Below, piece by piece: positions 53,243 to 61,549 of a stretch of DNA of 64,000 bases. The DNA lies in the NCBI RefSeq assembly GCF_030408415.1, contig NZ_CP046976.1, positions 1,178,001 through 1,242,000 on the forward strand, read 5' to 3'. A model generated the notes under the pieces. That model did no database searches. It saw only the letters and a program-made list of their open reading frames with translations, and was not told the origin of the DNA. The DNA comes from Corynebacterium appendicis CIP 107643. Its GTDB lineage: Bacteria > Actinomycetota > Actinomycetes > Mycobacteriales > Mycobacteriaceae. Numbering within the stretch: position 1 is the first letter of the stretch; each line of letters begins with the position of its first letter. The position numbers and the translations under genes are program-made.

Positions 53243-53858
53243 CTAGAAGGTGCTCCAGTCGGTCGAAATGCCGCCGCCGGAATTTCCTTCCCCGCCGCCG
53301 GGAACGAGCTCGTAATTCTTGGCTAGCTGGGCGAAGACGGCGAAGATCAGCGCCGCCACGACGATTTCCACGGCGCGCGCGAGCGAGACACCTCCGGCGA
53401 CGATTACTGCCTCAGCCCCCAGAAGCAGGCTGGCCCCGCCAAGAAGCAGAATGACGAAGCGCGGAATGGCGGAATGACGGCCACGGTGATGGCCGCACAC
53501 AACGCGAGGAAGATTTTCCGCCCCTCCATCCCGGCGCCAAGCACGCATGCGCAGCACACTGCGAACATGGGCGCAGCCGCGGAAAGCGCGGGAAACATCG
53601 TGGCGATGAAGAACATGTCGGGCCCGCCAGGCTGCCACGCGCTGAGCGCCACAGCGACCGCGATGCCGAGCACGACCAGCGCACAGGCGCCGATACCACG
53701 GCCAGCACGGGTACGGGCCGTGAACATGCACGCGAGCACCCCTGTTCCCGCGGCGAGGACGCTCAACGCGACCTTGAGCAGAACGGAATCGAGCGCGACT
53801 GCCGCGGTCGCCGCAGCGAGGCACAGGATGAATAGCAGGGCCGGTTGTTGTGGATCAC
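53243..53858 (-). pseudogene. frameshifted polytopic membrane protein gene
   Basis: Two minus-strand frames join into one membrane protein. The upstream frame gives ALLFILCLAAATAAVALDS and further helices to CAAITVAVIP. The downstream frame gives RFVILLLGGASLLLG, AEIV-type helices and ends ISTDWSTF at 53243. Removing one copy of the 8-bp tandem duplication at 53461-53476 restores VAVIPRFVILLLGG exactly. The 5' end is also unclear: the upstream frame has no start codon, and a GTG at 53858 is one base out of frame. Unknown family, probably unable to make full-length protein. Confidence 0.7.
53461..53476. repeat. 8-bp tandem duplication causing the frameshift
   Basis: GCGGAATG occurs twice in tandem (53461-53468 and 53469-53476) inside the membrane gene. 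One copy, or four, would keep the reading frame. Confidence 0.8.
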
Positions 53859-53911
53859 CAGCGCACCTCCACGAGTTTGGCCCCAGCGTACGCGCGGGGG
53901 AAGATTGTGGC

Positions 53912-54592
53912 GTGAATTTTCGCCAGACGGGACCGTGCAGCAAAGCGGTTGTCGGGCTCGTTGCAGCCGCACTGTTCATCGCGACGTGGTCGCTTATCGA
54001 CGTCCCGTCGCTTACCCAGCTCCGCGCCTGGTCTGACGCGACTGGGCCGTGGTTCCCGGTGGTGTTTTGGCTGGCGTACGTGGTGATCACGCAGTTCCCG
54101 GTCCCCCGCACACTGCTGACGGTCTCGGCGGGCGTCCTGTTCGGCGCTGTCAAAGGGATCGCGTTGGCATTGACGGCGACGACGGTCTCAGCGGTGGTCT
54201 CGCTGCTGCTGGTGCGCTTCCTGCTGCGCGACTGGGTGGAGCCGCGGTTGACGCACCCGGCGGTGCAGCGCATCAACCGCCGCTTGGAGGAACGCGGCTG
54301 GCTGGCGGTCACGAGCCTGCGCATGATCGCTGGCGTGCCGTTCTCCGTGATGAACTACGCGGCGGCGCTCACGCGCGTGCCGGTGGTCCCCTTCGCTGTG
54401 GCCACCCTGGTGGGCTCGGCGCCGGGCACGATCCTGGTGACCATGTTCGGGCAGACGCTCACCGGCGACCCGGACCCGGTCTTCGTGGGCATCATGGCGA
54501 TACTCGCGCTCGTCGGCGTCGGGGGCCTGCTCATTGACGCCGCCACGCCCACCCGTCAAGCCTCCACCGTGGACCAGGGGGCGGGGGTCTAG
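53912..54592 (+). CDS. DedA/TVP38-like (VTT domain) membrane protein
   Basis: The product is 226 aa with five or six helices. The VTT/SNARE-associated block is YVVITQFPVPRTLLTVSAGVLFGAVKGIALALTATTVSAVVSLLLVRFLLRD, followed by RMIAGVPFSVMNYAAALTRVP. TVP38-type proteins are linked to lipid scrambling or carrier recycling; the exact substrate is unknown. GTG at 53912 is the chosen start, because upstream residues are low-complexity antisense of the divergent gene. The stop TAG overlaps the next gene's -10. Confidence 0.78.
   Translation: MNFRQTGPCSKAVVGLVAAALFIATWSLIDVPSLTQLRAWSDATGPWFPVVFWLAYVVITQFPVPRTLLTVSAGVLFGAVKGIALALTATTVSAVVSLLLVRFLLRDWVEPRLTHPAVQRINRRLEERGWLAVTSLRMIAGVPFSVMNYAAALTRVPVVPFAVATLVGSAPGTILVTMFGQTLTGDPDPVFVGIMAILALVGVGGLLIDAATPTRQASTVDQGAGV
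53992..54002 (-). repeat. iterated 11-mer CGTCGATAAGC, copy 17
   Basis: Exact copy in the DedA/TVP38-like gene. The plus strand is read Leu-Ile-Asp. Confidence 0.85.
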
Positions 54593-54595
54593 ACT
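54590..54595 (+). promoter_or_regulatory. -10 box embedding a stop codon
   Basis: TAGACT at 54590-54595. Its TAG is the stop of the upstream membrane gene, and the ATG of the next gene is 7 nt downstream. Confidence 0.55.
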
Positions 54596-54602
54596 GTCCC
54601 CC

Positions 54603-55160
54603 ATGATTGCCGTCCACGCCCGCTACCGAGGCCGCGACTCGCGCCGCGCCGACCTCGTGAAGCGCTCCGCCGAAGCGCTGTCCACCCTCGACGGCGTCGG
54701 GCGTTTCGAAGTCGTCGGAGTCGAAGACATCCGCGCCCACGTCGACAATGCCGAGGCCGCCTGCATGCTCGTCATGGCGTTGTTGTCCGATGGCAGCTGG
54801 GCTGTCGGCATCGGCATCACAGACAATGGCCCCGCCGTCTACACCGCATCGGATGCGGTGGGGACGAAGGCGGGGTCGGTGGGGGTCGTCGTCGATAAGC
54901 ACGAGCCCGGAACGGACGCCGCGGACATTGCATCTGCGTTCGCGTTGCTCGGGCATGTTCTCGTCAAGCGCACGGTCGAGGGACGCGAGGCGACCTCGTT
55001 GGTGCGCTCCGGGCTGAACCAGAACGAGGCCGCGGCCGAACTGGGGATCTCGCTGCAGGCGATGAGCCAGCGCCTGCAGGCCGCCGGGTGGCAGGCCGAG
55101 CAGGCAGGCTGGCAGCTCGCCGTGAACCTGATGTCTAGGGCTGCGGGGGACGCTCGTTAG
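54603..55160 (+). CDS. HTH-containing protein of unknown function (possibly SatD-like)
   Basis: The product is 185 aa. The N-terminal part (IAVHARYRGRDSRRADLVKRSAEALSTLD, then GSWAVGIGITDNGPAVYTASDAVG) is alpha/beta with no cofactor motif I know. The C-terminal SGLNQNEAAAELGISLQAMSQRLQAAGW is a helix-turn-helix. This layout resembles the SatD family, which I suggest only tentatively. It is probably leaderless (TAGACT, 7 nt). The 3' end overlaps the SPFH gene by 26 bp. Confidence 0.55.
   Translation: MIAVHARYRGRDSRRADLVKRSAEALSTLDGVGRFEVVGVEDIRAHVDNAEAACMLVMALLSDGSWAVGIGITDNGPAVYTASDAVGTKAGSVGVVVDKHEPGTDAADIASAFALLGHVLVKRTVEGREATSLVRSGLNQNEAAAELGISLQAMSQRLQAAGWQAEQAGWQLAVNLMSRAAGDAR
54890..54900 (+). 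repeat. iterated 11-mer CGTCGATAAGC, copy 18
   Basis: Exact copy in the HTH protein gene. It is read Val-Asp-Lys. Confidence 0.85.
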
Positions 55161-56454
55161 GCAGCTGCGGCGGCTGGCCCGGCTGCTGCGCGTGCTGCGG
55201 CGGGAATTTCGGCGGCTCGTACTGCGGCATGTCGATGGACGGGCGCGACGGGGCGTCGTCGGACTCCGTCCCGGCTTTCACGCGGCTTGAAATCGGTGCT
55301 GCGGTAGAACCGTTGCTGCCGCTGCTTCCTGCCCCCGTCGCGTCGTGGTCGAGGGTGGATCCAACGGGCTTGTTCGCGACGGCGCGCGCCTCGGCGACCG
55401 CCTTCGCGATCTCGGGGTCGGTCGCTGTCTCGAACCATGCGTCGGTGTCTTCCTGGGTGGCGATCTCCTTCGCCTCCGGATCGATCTGGCCGGGCTCGTA
55501 ACGGAACACTCCGTCGTCGTCTTTCTTGGCAAAGGCCTTGGCGAACTCCTCCAGCGAATCGCCGAACTGCGACGGGATCATCCACATCGTGGAACCGTTG
55601 CCCTCGGCGATCTTCGGCAGCTTCTCCATGTACTGGAATGCCAGCAGCTCCGGGGTGACGCCGGAGGACTTGATGGCGGCGTTGACCTTCTGGATGGCGC
55701 GGGCCTCACCCTGCGCCTCGAGGAATTTCGCGGCGCGCTCACCTTCGGCGCGGAGAATCGTCGCCTGGCGCTCGGCCTCTGCCGCGAGGATCGCCGCGTG
55801 CTTCTCGCCCTCAGCGGACAGGATGCGGGACTGCTTCTCACCCTCGGCGGTCTTGATGTCGGACTCACGGCGGCCCTCAGCGGTGAGAATCATGGCGCGC
55901 TTCTCTCGGTCCGCCTTCATCTGCATCTCCATGGACTGCTGGATGGACGGCGGCGGATCGATCGCCTTGAGCTCCACTCGGCTAATGCGCAGGCCCCACT
56001 TCGCGGTGGCGGCGTCGAGCTCGCCGCGCAGGCGGCGGTTGATGGTTTCGCGGGAGGTCAGGGTCTCCTCCAGCGTCATGCCGCCGACGACGTCGCGCAG
56101 TGTCGCGGTGGAGATCTGCTCCACACCCACGATGTAGTTGTCCACGCCGTAGATCGCGCGGGCCGGATCGTTGACCTGGAAGGTCACCACCGTGTCAATG
56201 GCCACGGTCAGGTTGTCCTGCGTGATCACTGCCTGCGGCGGGAAGGACACAACGCGCTCTCGGGTGTCCACGCGCTCACGGACGCGGTCGATGAACGGCA
56301 CCAGCAGTGTGATGCCGCCGGAGACCGTGCGGGTGTAGCGGCCGAGCCGTTCGATCACCGCTGCCTCGCCCTGCGGAATCAGGGCGATAGCGCGGAACAC
56401 GACGACGAAGATGAAGACAAGTAGGACGAACAGTAAAACAAGCGTTGGTGTCAT
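55135..56454 (-). CDS. SPFH/band-7 (stomatin/QmcA-like) membrane protein
   Basis: The product is 439 aa. One N-terminal membrane helix (TPTLVLLFVLLVFIFVVVF) precedes the SPFH domain (about 25-190: RAIALIPQGEAAVIERLGRY, VVTFQVNDPARAIYGVDNY). A heptad-rich coiled coil (about 190-270, repeated AEGEKQ/AEAERQ) and a Pro/Gln-rich tail follow. Such proteins assemble ring-like scaffolds in functional membrane microdomains. The ATG lies in ATGATC after the nfeD TGA with GGAG upstream, so it is coupled to nfeD. Confidence 0.9.
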   Translation of the reverse strand: MTPTLVLLFVLLVFIFVVVFRAIALIPQGEAAVIERLGRYTRTVSGGITLLVPFIDRVRERVDTRERVVSFPPQAVITQDNLTVAIDTVVTFQVNDPARAIYGVDNYIVGVEQISTATLRDVVGGMTLEETLTSRETINRRLRGELDAATAKWGLRISRVELKAIDPPPSIQQSMEMQMKADREKRAMILTAEGRRESDIKTAEGEKQSRILSAEGEKHAAILAAEAERQATILRAEGERAAKFLEAQGEARAIQKVNAAIKSSGVTPELLAFQYMEKLPKIAEGNGSTMWMIPSQFGDSLEEFAKAFAKKDDDGVFRYEPGQIDPEAKEIATQEDTDAWFETATDPEIAKAVAEARAVANKPVGSTLDHDATGAGSSGSNGSTAAPISSRVKAGTESDDAPSRPSIDMPQYEPPKFPPQHAQQPGQPPQLPNERPPQP

Positions 56455-56456
56455 GA

Positions 56457-56882
56457 TCACTCCTTCCAGACGACGGCGGTGGGGCCGTCAATATCAGCGA
56501 CGGTGACGTGCTCACCGGCGGGGATGATGAAAGCGGGGTCGATCGCGCGGGCCGACCAGATCGACCCGTCAAGGCGGACCTGGCCGCCAGTCCTGGTGAT
56601 GTCCTCGAGCACTTCAGCTTTGGCACCGACGAGAGCTTTCGGGGACGTGTCCAGAGCTGCCGGCTTTCTGAAGCGGCGGTGCAGCCACGGGCGGAGAAAC
56701 AGGATGAGGGCACCGGACGCGAGTCCGAAGATGACGATCTCCGCCCACAGCGGAATGCCGAACAGGCTTGCGCCGGTGGTTACCAACGCACCCCCGGCGA
56801 GCATGAGAAATGTGAACTCGCCAGCCGCTAATTCGAGGCCGGCGAGCACGAGCGTGCCAATGAGCCAAATAACTGTTCCCAC
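56457..56882 (-). CDS. NfeD-family membrane protein
   Basis: The product is 141 aa with three or four helices in residues 5-70 (VIWLIGTLVLAGLELAAGEFTFLMLAGGALV, PLWAEIVIFGLASGALILFL). A C-terminal OB-fold follows (about 82-141: LVGAKAEVLEDI, GQVRLDGSIWSARA). NfeD proteins pair with SPFH proteins, as here. Start: GTG, 6 nt after TAACCT (56889-56894), so it is probably leaderless. Confidence 0.88.
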   Translation of the reverse strand: MGTVIWLIGTLVLAGLELAAGEFTFLMLAGGALVTTGASLFGIPLWAEIVIFGLASGALILFLRPWLHRRFRKPAALDTSPKALVGAKAEVLEDITRTGGQVRLDGSIWSARAIDPAFIIPAGEHVTVADIDGPTAVVWKE

Positions 56883-56907
56883 AGGGTCAGGTTAACGCAT
56901 TTTCGGG

Positions 56908-56918
56908 CGTCGATAAGC
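56908..56918 (+). repeat. iterated 11-mer CGTCGATAAGC, copy 19 (intergenic)
   Basis: Exact copy in the 39-bp gap between nfeD and the DUF3097 gene, outside any reading frame. Confidence 0.85.
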
Positions 56919-56921
56919 TAC

Positions 56922-57773
56922 TCAAAAGCTTTCTTTGGGCAACTCCGGTGTTGTCACGAAATCAACGAGCCGCTCGACGGCGCCGATGAGGGTGTGGTCG
57001 AGGTCGCGGAAGGTCTCAACGGCGTTGTACACGCGGCTCCACCCCTCGCGCGGGTCCGACCAGCCGGCGCGGCGGCAGATGCCGGTTTTCCAATCCTCGC
57101 CTTTCGGCACGTCGGGCCATGCGCGCAGGCCAAGCCGCTCAGGCCTGACCGCCGCCCAAATATCCACGTACGGGTGACCTGTGACCAGCACGTGCGGCCC
57201 GACGTCCGCGACGAGCCGCGACTCCTTCGAGCCCTCGATGAGGTGGTCGGCCAGCACCCCGATGCGGCGGCCGGGCCCCGGCTGAAATTCCGCGAGCCGC
57301 TCCGGCAGATTGTCCAGGCCTTCCAAGAACTCCACGACGACACCCTCGACGCGCAGGTCGTGCCCCCACACCTTTTCCACGATCGCCGCGTCGTGCACGC
57401 CCTCGACCCAGATGCGCGACGGCATCGCGACCTTGGCCTGCACGTTTTTCACGCGACGCGATCCCGAATTCGACCGCTGCGGCTCCCGCTTCACAACGGG
57501 CCGCGTCAACGTCACCCGCTTCCCCTCCACGAGGAACGCGCCCGGCAGCATCTTGAACAGCCTCTGGGTGCCGTGACGGTCTTCGAGCCGCACGAACTCG
57601 CCGTCGTAGGTGCGCTCTACCCCGACGACGAGCCCCACGAAATCATCCCCGAACACTTCCGCGACCACGTCTCCCGTGGCTTCCACCTGCGGGTACACCT
57701 TCGGGCGCTTACGGGCGTGGCCGGCGAAGATATCGCCTCCGTACGGGTCTGCGTGGCTGTTGAATCCGCTCAT
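56922..57773 (-). CDS. DUF3097 protein
   Basis: The product is 283 aa, the full length of this actinobacterial family. It begins HADPYGGDIFAGHARKRPKVYPQVEATGD. The middle IWVEGVHDAAIVEKVWGHDLR and GVLADHLIEGSKESRL resemble a TOPRIM-like fold with acidic residues. VTGHPYVDIWAAVRPERLG is also conserved. The activity is not established. TACACT (57784-57789) lies 10 nt before the ATG. It is upstream of nfeD-SPFH on the same strand. Confidence 0.75.
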   Translation of the reverse strand: MSGFNSHADPYGGDIFAGHARKRPKVYPQVEATGDVVAEVFGDDFVGLVVGVERTYDGEFVRLEDRHGTQRLFKMLPGAFLVEGKRVTLTRPVVKREPQRSNSGSRRVKNVQAKVAMPSRIWVEGVHDAAIVEKVWGHDLRVEGVVVEFLEGLDNLPERLAEFQPGPGRRIGVLADHLIEGSKESRLVADVGPHVLVTGHPYVDIWAAVRPERLGLRAWPDVPKGEDWKTGICRRAGWSDPREGWSRVYNAVETFRDLDHTLIGAVERLVDFVTTPELPKESF

Positions 57774-57783
57774 AGTGGGCCAG

Positions 57784-57800
57784 AGTGTATCCCGTATACT
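57784..57800. promoter_or_regulatory. divergent -10 boxes TACACT and TATACT
   Basis: Minus-strand TACACT (57784-57789) serves DUF3097 and plus-strand TATACT (57795-57800) serves the next gene, within a 35-bp gap. Confidence 0.55.
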
Positions 57801-57808
57801 TCGCCACC

Positions 57809-58585
57809 GTGAGTACGCGCGCCGAAGTCTATTCTCCCCTGCAGAACACTGCCGTCTGGCTCGCGGCGTGGCTCTACGGTCACGAGCCCTCCGACGCGCT
57901 CGTCGGCGCCATGACGGAATTGCACGGCAGGAACAGCTACCAGGGCGAACCGCTCGCGCATTTGCTTCACGACGTCCGCGTCTCCACCGATCTTTCCACC
58001 CCCGGCCCCGCCGTCCGGCTCATCTTGTCCGGGCCCGGCCAGCCCCCGGAGCTGCCCGCCGGTTCGGAATCCGCGCTGGCCGCCGCCGAGGTCAGTGGCG
58101 GTAGCGCAATCGTGCTCCGCGGGGAGGGCGACATATCCCATATTCTGGTGCCCGATGGCTCCGGGGAGCTGGGGCGAAGCGGCGAGGAGGGTGTCGCCTG
58201 GCGCTGGTTCGAGGAACCCGGCCCGCTTCCCGAGCCCGCGTGGCTCTCCCCCGGCGAGGCCGACGCATTGCTCTCGCGCGCAACCAATGAGGCCGCAGTG
58301 TTGATCGAGGCGGCAGGCGGGACGCGGGCGGAGCTTGCCGATCCCCGGTTAACGGTGGGAACTCTGGCCGATTTCTACGACACGCCCGGTCTGCCCATGG
58401 GCACGCCGCCCCGCGCCGCGAAACTCTTTGCGCGGGCGGATGCTGTGGCGGCGGTGATCGAGACCGTCGTCGACCGGCTCCACGACCACAGCTTCGACCC
58501 GCAACTATTCAGCCTGTGGCGCCACATCCGCACCGCGCGGATGGCTGGTGTGGCCGACGCGGTTCTGGAATACCAGCGCGCTTAG
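57809..58585 (+). CDS. conserved corynebacterial protein, unknown function
   Basis: The product is 258 aa, soluble. Visible blocks are PLQNTAVWLAAWLYGHEPSDALVGAM near the N-terminus and a helical C-terminal half (RAAKLFARADAVAAVIETVVDRLHDHSFDPQLFSLWRHIRTARMAGVADAV). No catalytic motif is recognised. It was chosen to start at GTG 57809 because TATACT lies 8 nt upstream with no Shine-Dalgarno; the frame is open further up to 57785. It converges with ferrochelatase. Confidence 0.6.
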   Translation: MSTRAEVYSPLQNTAVWLAAWLYGHEPSDALVGAMTELHGRNSYQGEPLAHLLHDVRVSTDLSTPGPAVRLILSGPGQPPELPAGSESALAAAEVSGGSAIVLRGEGDISHILVPDGSGELGRSGEEGVAWRWFEEPGPLPEPAWLSPGEADALLSRATNEAAVLIEAAGGTRAELADPRLTVGTLADFYDTPGLPMGTPPRAAKLFARADAVAAVIETVVDRLHDHSFDPQLFSLWRHIRTARMAGVADAVLEYQRA

Positions 58586-58601
58586 GCGGAGCGCTCGGGA
58601 A

Positions 58602-59666
58602 CTAGGCCTGAGCGGCGGCCGCAGCGGGCTTCGGGCGCTGGGGTGCGCAGCAGCCTTCCTTGCACGGGGCGCCATTGAGGGTGCAGCCCTGGACGGTGAT
58701 CGTCGACAAGCTTTCCGGCTCCGTGCCTGCGGCCGTGTTGTCGACGAGGTCGAGGACGAGCTTCGCGAAGGCCGGCTCCAGCCCCACCGTCGGTGTGCGG
58801 GTCAGGGTCATGCCGCGCTCCTCGCATGCTTCCTTGAGCTCGGTGTCGAGGTCCCAGATGACCTCCATGTGGTCGGTGATGAAGCCGACCGGCACGCAGA
58901 TGATGTGCTTCACACCCTCATTAGCGTCGTCGATCTCCTCGGTGCGGTCGACCACGTCGGGCTCGAGCCACGGGGTGCGCGGGTCGCCCGAACGGGACTG
59001 CCAGACGACCTCGTAATCCGGGACGCCGGCCTCGAGCGCGATGAGGCGCGCCGCTTCCGCGACCTGACGGGAGTAGAGGTTCGCGTCGTCGGGGCCGCCG
59101 GAGGCGTCGTCTGCGACATTCGGTACGGAGTGCGCGGCGAAAAGCACGCGTGTGGCGGACTGGTCTGCCGCCTCCCATGCTGCGCGGACGTGGTCCGCCA
59201 TGAGTTTGATGAAGATCGGGTGGGCGTAGAACTGCCACAGCTTGGTGAACTCGAGCTCCGGGTGCGCCTCGCGAAGCTTCACGATGTCCTCGTCGTACTG
59301 GCGGCACGCCGAGTACCCGCCCCACGCCGAGGTGGCGAAGACCGCGATGTTCTTGTGGCCGTCCGCCGCGATCTGGTCGGCGGCGTCGGCGGCGTACGGG
59401 TGCCAGTTGCGGTTGCCGAAGTAGACCGGCAGCGTCTCACCGCGCTGCGCGATCTCCGCTTCGACGTTTGCGATGATCTCGCGGTTCTGGCCGTTGATCG
59501 GGCTCACGCCACCGAAGTTGAAGTAGTGCTCGCCCACTTCAGCGAGGCGCTCACGCGGAATCCCGCGGCCGCGGGTGACATTCTCCAGAAATGGAATGAC
59601 CTCGTCTTCTCCCTCAGGGCCGCCGAAAGAAAGGACGAGGAGTGCATCAAATTGGATTTCAGACAT
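58602..59666 (-). CDS. hemH: ferrochelatase (coproporphyrin-type) with [2Fe-2S] ligands
   Basis: The product is 354 aa. ALLVLSFGGPEGEDEVIPFLENVTRGRGIP is the N-terminal hallmark, and the metal-handling His is in FAAHSVP, with the family HxEVxWDLD element visible as DHMEVIWDLDTELKE. The C-terminus GCTLNGAPCKEGCC provides four cysteines for a [2Fe-2S] cluster. Actinobacterial enzymes insert iron into coproporphyrin III (CpfC). TAGACT (59673-59678) lies 6 nt before the ATG, so it is probably leaderless. Confidence 0.93.
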   Translation of the reverse strand: MSEIQFDALLVLSFGGPEGEDEVIPFLENVTRGRGIPRERLAEVGEHYFNFGGVSPINGQNREIIANVEAEIAQRGETLPVYFGNRNWHPYAADAADQIAADGHKNIAVFATSAWGGYSACRQYDEDIVKLREAHPELEFTKLWQFYAHPIFIKLMADHVRAAWEAADQSATRVLFAAHSVPNVADDASGGPDDANLYSRQVAEAARLIALEAGVPDYEVVWQSRSGDPRTPWLEPDVVDRTEEIDDANEGVKHIICVPVGFITDHMEVIWDLDTELKEACEERGMTLTRTPTVGLEPAFAKLVLDLVDNTAAGTEPESLSTITVQGCTLNGAPCKEGCCAPQRPKPAAAAAQA

Positions 59667-59701
59667 GATGCCAGTCTAGATCAACCGAATGGTGTAGGTG
59701 C

Positions 59702-61549
59702 CTAGATCAGGCGAACAGCCATCGGTGCCATGCCGCTGCGGCGGACCGCCGTCTTCTGCACGTTCATTCCGGTCTGCGGGGCTTCGAGCATCATGCCGTC
59801 GCCCAGGTAGATCGCGACGTGCTGGTTGCCGCCGTTGCCCCAGAACAGCAGGTCGCCGCGCTCAGCTTCATCGACCGGGATTTGGGTGCCTCGCTGATAT
59901 TGGTAGCCGGTGTAGTGCGGCAGCGAGATGCCAGCGCCGGAATAAGCGTAGAGAACAAGACCGGAGCAGTCGAAGCCGGCCTCGCCGTTGTAGCCCTTGC
60001 CGTCGAGCCCCATGGTCGCGCCGGTGGCGTCGCCGCCGCCCCACACGTACGGGGTGCCGATCTGCGATTCAGCGCGCGCGATGACAGCCTCGATCTGCTG
60101 TTCGCGGTTGCCGTCGGAGGCGGTCTCATCGCCGCGTAGCTTCTCAGAAACCTGCTCCTCGTCATCGACTTCCGGCAGGACTTCGGCGACACTCGTGCCT
60201 TCCTGCTCGTCGGTTTCCGCGACCGACTCATTCGCGTTTTCGCTTGACGACGGCGCCGCGATTCCCTCCGAATCCGATTCCCCGTCCGAGTTCTCGGAAC
60301 TGTCCGCGTACGGGTCCTCGAAGCTGGTGTGCTCCGCCTGAGACTCTCCGACCGCCTGAGCGAAAGCGTCGAGCGCCGACTGGACTGTGTCAGGGTTATC
60401 GAAGTCCTCGAGCGACGGCGCAGCCGGTGCCTCCGGTGCTTCCTCTGCCGTGACCGCCGAAGAACCTTCAGATTCAGTCGCTGCTTCCGCCTCCGGTCCG
60501 CCTTCGGCGGGCGCAGACTCCGAATCAATTTCGGACTCGGACTCGGTGGATTCCTCGCCTGCAGTTTCAGTCTCTGCCGCCGGGGTGTCCCCGCTCGATT
60601 CCTCTTGCTCGGCCGGCTCAGCTTCTGCGGGCTCCGACACAGAATCGGACTCGGACTCGGAATCAGCGATCGACTCAGACTCTGCCGCCGCTTCCGGTGC
60701 GGAGTCCTCAGCCTCAGATTCAGCAGACGGCCGTTCAGCAACGGGCTGGCCAGCTGGATCGGCGGGCGCGGCATCGTCAGCTTCGATGCCCATCGCTTCG
60801 GCAGACTCAGGACGCTGCTCGACGAGCTCGGCCTGCGCCTCCTCCAGTTCGGTGGAGGTGGCGTCGCGCTCAGCAAGGAAGGAATCGAGAGAGCTCAGCG
60901 ACTCGTCGAGGGCGCTGCGGGCGTTCGTCTCGGCCTCCTCGGCCGCGGTGGCGCGCTCGTCGGCAAGCCTGCTGGCTTGACGCAAAGTGGATTCGTCATT
61001 GGCGGCCTCGGTGCGGACGCGCTGGAGATCCTCGAGCGCGCGCTGCTTATCCTCGGATTCCTTGCGCAGATAGGTCTGGCGATCAAGGGAATCTTTGCGT
61101 GCGTCGGCGTCCGCTTGGACGCGCGTGCCGGTGGCACCGCTGGAGCGGTACGAGGAACGGGAGATCTGGTCGAGCTCGTCCTGGGCGCGCTCGACATCGG
61201 CCTGGGAATCGTCGAGACGCTTGCGCGCTTCGGCGGCGCCTTGGCGGGCCTGCTCCGCGAGGGACTGCGCGTCGTGGAGGTCGACGAGGGCCTGGTTCAC
61301 GGCTTCGCGGAGGTTGCCGATCTCCAGGTTGATGCGGTCCATGTCCGCCTCGTGGCGGGAGATCTCCGAGATGATCGCCGTCAGGGGCGATTCCTGTGCG
61401 ACGGCTTCGACATGGGTGGCCGCCATGGACAGGGTGGCCGCGCAGGCAGCTGCCGGCACCAAGGTGCGGATCCTGAATTTACGGGACAGGCGGGGCCGCG
61501 CTGCTGCATTGTTTGCAGTGCCGCGCGCGGAACGGACGATGAAATCCAC
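59702..61549 (-). CDS. nlpC: secreted NlpC/P60 cell-wall peptidase
   Basis: The product is 615 aa. A signal peptide (about 1-50, basic then VPAAACAATLSMAATHVEAVAQ) is followed by a coiled-coil region (about 55-245). A roughly 200-residue Glu/Ser/Ala-rich low-complexity linker comes next, then the C-terminal NlpC/P60 domain (about 495-615) with Cys in GFDCSGLVLYAYS and His in NQHVAIYLGDGMM. It resembles RipA/RipC hydrolases that split stem peptides during septation. The GTG at 61549 has AGAGGA 8 nt upstream. Confidence 0.88.
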   Translation of the reverse strand: MDFIVRSARGTANNAAARPRLSRKFRIRTLVPAAACAATLSMAATHVEAVAQESPLTAIISEISRHEADMDRINLEIGNLREAVNQALVDLHDAQSLAEQARQGAAEARKRLDDSQADVERAQDELDQISRSSYRSSGATGTRVQADADARKDSLDRQTYLRKESEDKQRALEDLQRVRTEAANDESTLRQASRLADERATAAEEAETNARSALDESLSSLDSFLAERDATSTELEEAQAELVEQRPESAEAMGIEADDAAPADPAGQPVAERPSAESEAEDSAPEAAAESESIADSESESDSVSEPAEAEPAEQEESSGDTPAAETETAGEESTESESEIDSESAPAEGGPEAEAATESEGSSAVTAEEAPEAPAAPSLEDFDNPDTVQSALDAFAQAVGESQAEHTSFEDPYADSSENSDGESDSEGIAAPSSSENANESVAETDEQEGTSVAEVLPEVDDEEQVSEKLRGDETASDGNREQQIEAVIARAESQIGTPYVWGGGDATGATMGLDGKGYNGEAGFDCSGLVLYAYSGAGISLPHYTGYQYQRGTQIPVDEAERGDLLFWGNGGNQHVAIYLGDGMMLEAPQTGMNVQKTAVRRSGMAPMAVRLI

